64,000 bases of DNA from Vesta saturnalis. Its lineage: Eukaryota > Arthropoda > Insecta > Coleoptera > Lampyridae. The position numbers and the translations under genes are program-made. Location of the stretch: positions 1,720,501 through 1,784,500 of the forward strand of contig JARFJB010000982.1 in NCBI GenBank assembly GCA_036346205.1, in the 5' to 3' direction. Positions 59,164 to 64,000 of the stretch are shown in pieces. Position 1 is the stretch's first letter; every line of letters starts with the position of its first letter. The notes beneath the pieces were generated by a model, which was not told the DNA's origin, searched no databases, and saw nothing but the letters and a program-made list of their open reading frames with translations.

Positions 59164-60364
59164 TTCTTGACCAACAACAAACCTTGAATTCCCAGAAGAG
59201 CACAATTTGCGTCCGTAACACACACCGTTTTAGGTACGTACAATCATAAAAGGGACAAAATTTACGATGTGAAAAACAGATGTTGCCTAGCAATACCAGT
59301 GTTGCCAATTACGGATACATATCGAGCTAGCTGCGTATCATAACCAATCGTCGAAGCAATCAAATGTCAAAGGTCATTTCGAAAAACCGATAGCAAATGC
59401 ATAATCAGCGCTAATTTCTAAGTTTACCTCAATTAAAAAATAAAAATTTTAGTGGAGTTATTACCGCATCCCTAATAGTTCATCATGGTAATAGAAATAA
59501 TTCTGCTAAAATAATCCAAAAAAATTATCTTGCAAAGCCTGGGGTGCCAAATTCAGAAATTGCGTCCCAAAATTGGCGATAACTACTATCACGCTGATAT
59601 TAATGGTATGATTATCCATGTTTATTCAGAATTATTAATGCTTGTGGTGCTACCAAGAACTATCAATAAAATTCACAGGTTCAAATGAAACGAAATCTCG
59701 ATTAAACTATGATAATATTTTGAGAGCTAAACGAAAGATGCACTTTCTAACACTCTTGGACATTTTTACACGGAAAACCATATTTCGATAGAAATCTGAT
59801 AAGAATAGTTTGAGAACCATTTTTACTATTAGTTATTAATAGGACCCTTGTGGAGCTACCCAGAACGCTCAAGAAGATTTCAGTTTCAAAAAAACATCTT
59901 TCTCCCACTATAAACAATGCTTCATAACAAATAAATTTTAAACAAGAACTTGAAAATATATGTGTTAACATAAAACTGCGGTAAAATGTGTTTGGTATAA
60001 ACATAGAGATTGGTTCACTCGCTCGAGCTCATTGTCGTTAGCGCATGGGGATATAGTATCTTATAATTACCAATCGCTTGGTTATAGTTATCAGCGTTGT
60101 ATCCATTTTCCTCATCAAAATATTACCCAGCACATAAGACTAACTAAATTTTGAAAGTGGGTACCACACTACAAAAGCTCTATTAATATCCCTTAATAAA
60201 CACAAGGCGGGCACAAAAAATTTTCAACATTCAATTTTTCTTGAAAGTTTTGGATAGCACCACAAGAGTTCTATTAATAACTATTTCATACAATTCATTT
60301 GCCATGAAACCCAAAAATATGCAATTTTTGAAGGCAAACATAATTTTTCTGTCTCTACTCAAGA
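59164..60364. other. Intergenic DNA with a scattered degenerate motif, no gene recognised
   Basis: A degenerate word of about 27 bp (GATAGCACCACAAGAGTTC then TATTAATA) appears at about 60252, with variants near 59645, 60152 and, inverted, 59830. It could be an old repeat family. No coding motif is seen. Confidence 0.4.
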
Positions 60365-60366
60365 TA

Positions 60367-62415
60367 TAGGGCGTCCCAGAAATAGTGGGAAATCTCCCGG
60401 ATCTAGGTACATCTAGTGAAAATAAGGTCACAAGTTTTTATAGAAAAATTTCCTACGAGGTTTCCGTAAGTAGATATTCGCTCTTGAAGTCGAGTGTTAA
60501 AAAGTGAATTTTCGCTGTAACTTTTTCACTGCTCAATAAATTTAAATACTTTTTGGACAAATGTCACGGTATTTGAAGCTCTTTGGGCCCGTCTATTTAA
60601 ATGTTCAGTGACGCTGTAAGGGGCAGTCTTTTACTACGTGAAATAGATCTACATATTTGAATTTCAGGTAACGAATAGTGGCTACAATTTTTATTTGCAA
60701 GTTAACAGTAATTAATTAATAGTAGGTAATAGATACATAAACACAAGTTGGCTGTTCATGTAGAAACAGATGCATTATCTGTCAAATCGTGACAATTAGA
60801 TTAAACAATAGTATATGTAATAGAATAGGTATTTTTTTTTAATTTAAGAGCTTCAATTAATTTAGTAATTGGTAAGAAATGAACTATACGAATACGGAAT
60901 ATGTATTTGATGTGTGGAATGGCTTTTTGTAATGTATTAAGAGCAAGAAGACTGTACCAGCCAAGGTTCCCTAATCGAAGGGTTCCTAATAGCAAAACAT
61001 TTTAACGTGAGCGCTATTCTAGTCCACTTTGCACCAAATGATGCAAATAGGAGCGCTCCACGGACAACACATTCCCCAGAAGTGGAGGAAGACGTTTTGA
61101 CTGCAGTCGCTGCTGATCAAAAAATCAGCATCAGACCACTATCCTTCGGAAGGAACGTTTCAAAATTAACCACTGGAAGGACTTTTAGGGAACTGCTTCA
61201 TCCGTACCATATTCAAAAAGTACATACCCTTAGTCCAACCGATTTTTGCGCCTGGTTGCGTTTTTCGCACTGGTTTTTAGAACAAGTTGAACAAAATCCG
61301 GTGTTTACTCGTTTAATAGTGTACACGGATGAAGCAGGTTTTGGAAGAAACGGAGTAATAAATTTACATAATTCACACGTTTGGGATGAAGAGGATCCAC
61401 ATGCGACGATTCTAACGCGTGATCAAAGACAGTTCGAGATTAATGTATGGGCTGGAATTATTGGCCCGCATTTGGTAGGTCTATTCGTTTTTCCGCCTCG
61501 ACTAAATGACAGTATTATTTCTTCAAAATCAGTTGGCCGAGCTCCTAGAAGATGTGGATATCGGAACCAGGCAAAATATGTGGTTCATACACGACGGAGC
61601 GCCCCTACATTTTAGTTTGTTGATCAGGAAGCATTTAAATGATGTCTACCTAAGGCGGTGGATAGGTTGTGATGGACCTACTGCTTGGCCCCCTAGGTCA
61701 CTTGACCTGGCTCCTGTAGATTTTTCTCTGTGGGGTCATTTAAAAAATGTCATATTATGCAACACCGGTAGTCACACAAGAAGAGCTCCTTGACCGAATA
61801 ATGTTTCATTACGGTCAAATCAGAAAAGACCAACAAATGCTTTGAAGAGTCCAACAATCTTCAGTTCGTCGTGCACGAACGTGCACGATGAAAGGGGGTG
61901 CTCATGTTGAGCAATTTTAGAATCAGTTTCTCATAGTTATTGTTAGTGTTCTTTAGTTTTAGGTATTGATGTGTTCCAGATTTTTGTTTTTGTAAGTAAT
62001 GTTTTGATATTTAGCCATATCTAATATACATTCTTAGAATGGATATTCTTCTTTTCTTGTTTGATGTTGGTTTTATTTAGTTTTAGGTTTAGATTCATTG
62101 CAAATCATTGAGCCTATAATAAATGTTTTGTATTAAACAACCCACTCGATTTATGTACTACTATACTGGGCGAATTAAAATCACCATAGTCATCATTAAT
62201 TGCGGTTATCTTCGAAACGGTTAGTTTTAGCGAAATTAAACTAGTATACCTTGTTGACGTAAAAAAGATCAAATATTAAGAAGTTCACTTGGAGAAAGTC
62301 AAAAAGCTGCCCAAAAAATTTTGTTGAGGTTAGAAAGCCAGAGGGTGCTGTGTCCCCTCGGCCCCCTAAAGCGTCACTGAACATTTAAATAGACGGCTCC
62401 AAAGAGCTTCAAATA
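60367..62415 (+). mobile_element. DD41D transposon family E, right end lost
   Basis: The left end reads TA then TAGGGCGTCCCAGAAATAG, similar in form to the CAGGG ends of A-C. An inverted segment of about 53 bp is shared by 60570-60623 and 62361-62415 (CGTCACTGAACATTTAAAT, GAGCTTCAAATA). The right arm stops at 62415, where piggyBac coding begins, so the outer right end is missing. Confidence 0.65.
60890..61921 (+). pseudogene. DD41D transposase (E)
   Basis: The N-terminal domain appears as CNVLRARRLYQPRFPNRRVPNSKTF (about 60920-60995), followed by a frameshift. The open frame 61007-61615 contains TTHSPEVEEDVLTAVAADQKISIRPLS, LLHPYHIQKV, LIVYTDEAGFGRNGVINLHNSH (first Asp), FEINVWAGIIGPHLVG. 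A frameshift near 61510 shifts to LQNQLAELLEDV, FIHDGAPLHF (second Asp) and DLAPVDFSLWG (third Asp), spacing 41. Another shift near 61770 leads to TQEELLDRI and RVQQSSVRRARTC with a stop at about 61921. All three catalytic residues are present; three frameshifts disable it. It is closest to F among the copies here (shared LLHPYHIQKV, DEAGF). Confidence 0.85.
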
Positions 62416-62617
62416 CTAGGGCGATATAATATGAAGCAATTTATAAAGGGTAAACCCATCCGTTACGGCTTTAAGTTTTGGTGCCTTACATCTCCTGAAG
62501 GTTACCTATTGAAGTTTCAACTTTACACCGGAAAAGATGACAAAGTCGAAGGCCGAACTCTAGGATCTAGCGTTGCTGTGAAACTATGTGTTGGATATAT
62601 CCCCGACAGTTCAACTA
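62416..62617 (+). pseudogene. piggyBac transposase fragment (family C)
   Basis: LGRYNMKQFIKGKPIRYGFKFW, then CLTSPEGYLLKFQLYTGKDD and LGSSVAVKLC, is the conserved stretch around the first catalytic region of piggyBac transposases. It differs from families A and B here. It is bounded on the left by element E (62415). On the right, element F is inserted at a TA (62618-62619), just where the next conserved block (TIYxDNFFTS) should start. Only about 65 codons remain, and they are still open. Confidence 0.85.
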
Positions 62618-62619
62618 TA

Positions 62620-64000
62620 CAGGGTGTTTGTGAAAGATTGGGAATTTCGAAACTGGAGATACTAGAGCCCAAAATATATCGATTGAACCGATCATACCTT
62701 AGTCCAAATATTGATAGGTACAAAGATACAGGGTGTCAAAGTTGTAATTTTATTTTCTATTTTTCCTTGTTGGTTGAGAAGTTTTTTAGATTTTTGCATG
62801 AAACTCGGTATATGGGTTTTTTGGTATGAGAAATGAGACTCTGCCGTTAATTTTGGCTAGACTTGTAGAGGGCGCCACATACAGCATTATTTTAGTAAAT
62901 AACCTGTGAGAAAATCTTTGCGTCACCCTGTATGCAATAATTGATCGAAAAATCTTAATCTCTCATCCTTTCTCAACAAAAAAGATGTACTTGTCAGGAG
63001 TGTTTAAATTTAATAGTTTCTGATATTCGCTTTTAAACGTATCAATGCATTTTGAATTCAGTGTACTACATATTTTTTTAACATAAATCAAGTTACTCTG
63101 AAAAACATCCGCATAGTGTTGCTATGGTTTCTAATGTTTATTATAAGGTTACCTTCCGTGTCACTAATAATTGTCAGTTAAAATTTTGTTCTAAACTTAA
63201 AACGTTATGGAGTATGCGTTTGTCGAATATGGTGATATGCATTTAATGTATGGGTTGGCACGATCTAATGCTTTAAGAGCTCGAAGATTGTATGCCGAAA
63301 GATTTCCCAATAGACAATTGCCCAATTCAAAGACTGTCCAACGTATTGATCAGCGGTTACAAGAAACTGGTAAGAAACTTTTATTACCTTAAATAGTAAA
63401 GGGATGTGATATTACATTTAACATTAACTTTTTGAAGGTAGTTTTATACCAAATATGGGCCGACATGGTGGAGTTCCTAGAACTATACGTACAGTTGAAT
63501 TGGAAGAAAATGTTCTGGATTCTGTCACTGCAGATCCTACAATTAGTGTTAGGAATGTAGCACACGAATTACAGGTTTCAAAATGTACAGTAAACAACAT
63601 TTTTCGAGAGCAACTGCTGCATCCATACCACATTCAAAAAGTACAAGGTTAAGCGTGGATGACTATCCTGCAAGAGTAGAATTTTCTACAAGACTCTTAG
63701 AGAGGTTTAACCAAGATAATTAATTTACTGGCTTAATATTATTTTCGGACGAAGCAGGATTTCGTAGGGACGGGTTCATCAACTCGCATAATCTACACAT
63801 TTATGCCGACGAAAACCCGCACGGTATAAGACAAACCCGGCATCAAGTACAATTTCAAATTAATTTATAGGCAGGAATAATTGGACATCATGTAATAGGA
63901 CCTGTTGAGTTACTACCTAGACTAAATGGCCAAAGATATTTAGAATTTTTTGAAGAACAATTACCCAATTTGTTAGAAGATGTTCCATTGCAAACACGCA
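62620..64000 (+). mobile_element. DD41D transposon family F, left part, runs off the window
   Basis: It starts CAGGGTGTTTGTGAAAG after TA (62618-62619). A second CAGGGTGTCAAAG at about 62730 and a CACCCTGTATGC at about 62925 lie in the leader, like the nested modules of the other DD41D arms. The transposase gene begins at 63207. The right end is beyond the window. Confidence 0.8.
63207..64000 (+). pseudogene. DD41D transposase (F), partial, with an intron
   Basis: Exon 1 begins MEYAFVEYGDMHLMYGLARSN, the DUF4817-like domain, continuing RARRLYAERFPNRQLPNSKTVQRI and ending QETG. A 68-bp intron (63370-63437; donor GTAAGA, acceptor TTTTTGAAG) is inferred because joining the flanks gives ETG-SFIPNMGRHGGVPR, the expected continuation. 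Exon 2 has VTADPTISVRNVAHELQVSKCTVNNIF (second helix-turn-helix) and LLHPYHIQKVQ. A frameshift near 63652 follows, then SVDDYPARVEFSTRLLERF, an in-frame stop at 63721, and LILFSDEAGFRRDGF with the first catalytic Asp. The window ends within the DDE domain (LPNLLEDVPL), before the second Asp. Confidence 0.85.

Overview
The window is eukaryotic and almost certainly from an insect. It is strongly AT-rich, gene-poor and full of decayed transposable elements typical of arthropod genomes: several DD41D Tc1/mariner-type transposons, a DD82E-like element, a DD34D mariner, PIF/Harbinger, piggyBac, and LINE-type retrotransposons. Long (TA)n microsatellites and tRNA-like Pol III sequences are also present. 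A beetle-like genome would fit, but I cannot prove the order. I found no convincing single-copy host protein gene. The best host-gene candidate is one tRNA-shaped sequence at 11338-11411 (minus strand).

Layout. 1-11 kb: a segment of about 2.3 kb is present twice (1-2277 and 4117-6378). Each copy holds the 5' half of a DD82E-like transposon carrying a TA-flanked non-autonomous insert. The second copy continues to 10920. Its transposase gene is split by a Harbinger element (6477-9456, exact TTA duplication), which is itself split by an internally deleted piggyBac (7295-8200). Between the duplicates lies a truncated DD41D element. 11-22 kb: the tRNA candidate, a (TA)n tract, an LTR-leader-like patch, a hairpin, an unclassified 2.5-kb repeat (R1, 15778-18292) and a decayed LINE reverse transcriptase. 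22.8-32.5 kb: a DD41D element inserted in the 5' leader of a piggyBac element, and a second, tandem copy of this composite. 33-39 kb: a hexanucleotide array, a tRNA-like sequence and mostly anonymous DNA. 39.9-45 kb: a CR1/jockey-like LINE (ORF1 and ORF2 relics, minus strand) split by R2, the second copy of the unclassified repeat. 47.5-51.9 kb: DD41D element B joined to a third piggyBac copy. 53.7-64 kb: four more DD41D lineages (C, D, E, F), one DD34D mariner relic and a piggyBac fragment.

None of these genes forms a pathway. The biology is the history of transposition: elements nested up to three deep, with target-site duplications still readable (TA for the Tc1/mariner types, TTA for Harbinger, TTAA/TTGA for piggyBac). 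Local duplication then followed. The most interesting structures are four. First, DD41D elements A and B have inverted-repeat arms of roughly 0.8-1 kb that include an inverted copy of the end of their own transposase gene. Second, the Harbinger transposase gene appears to have an intron holding an exon of its antisense partner gene. Third, a (TA)n array has expanded in frame inside a LINE ORF1. Fourth, R1/R2 is an unclassified repeat that may be an LTR.

Nearly all transposase genes here are broken. The least damaged are elements B (48547-49617) and C (54496-55557, minus), which keep all three catalytic aspartates. All family names rest on recognition of protein motifs and termini by eye, without database searches.
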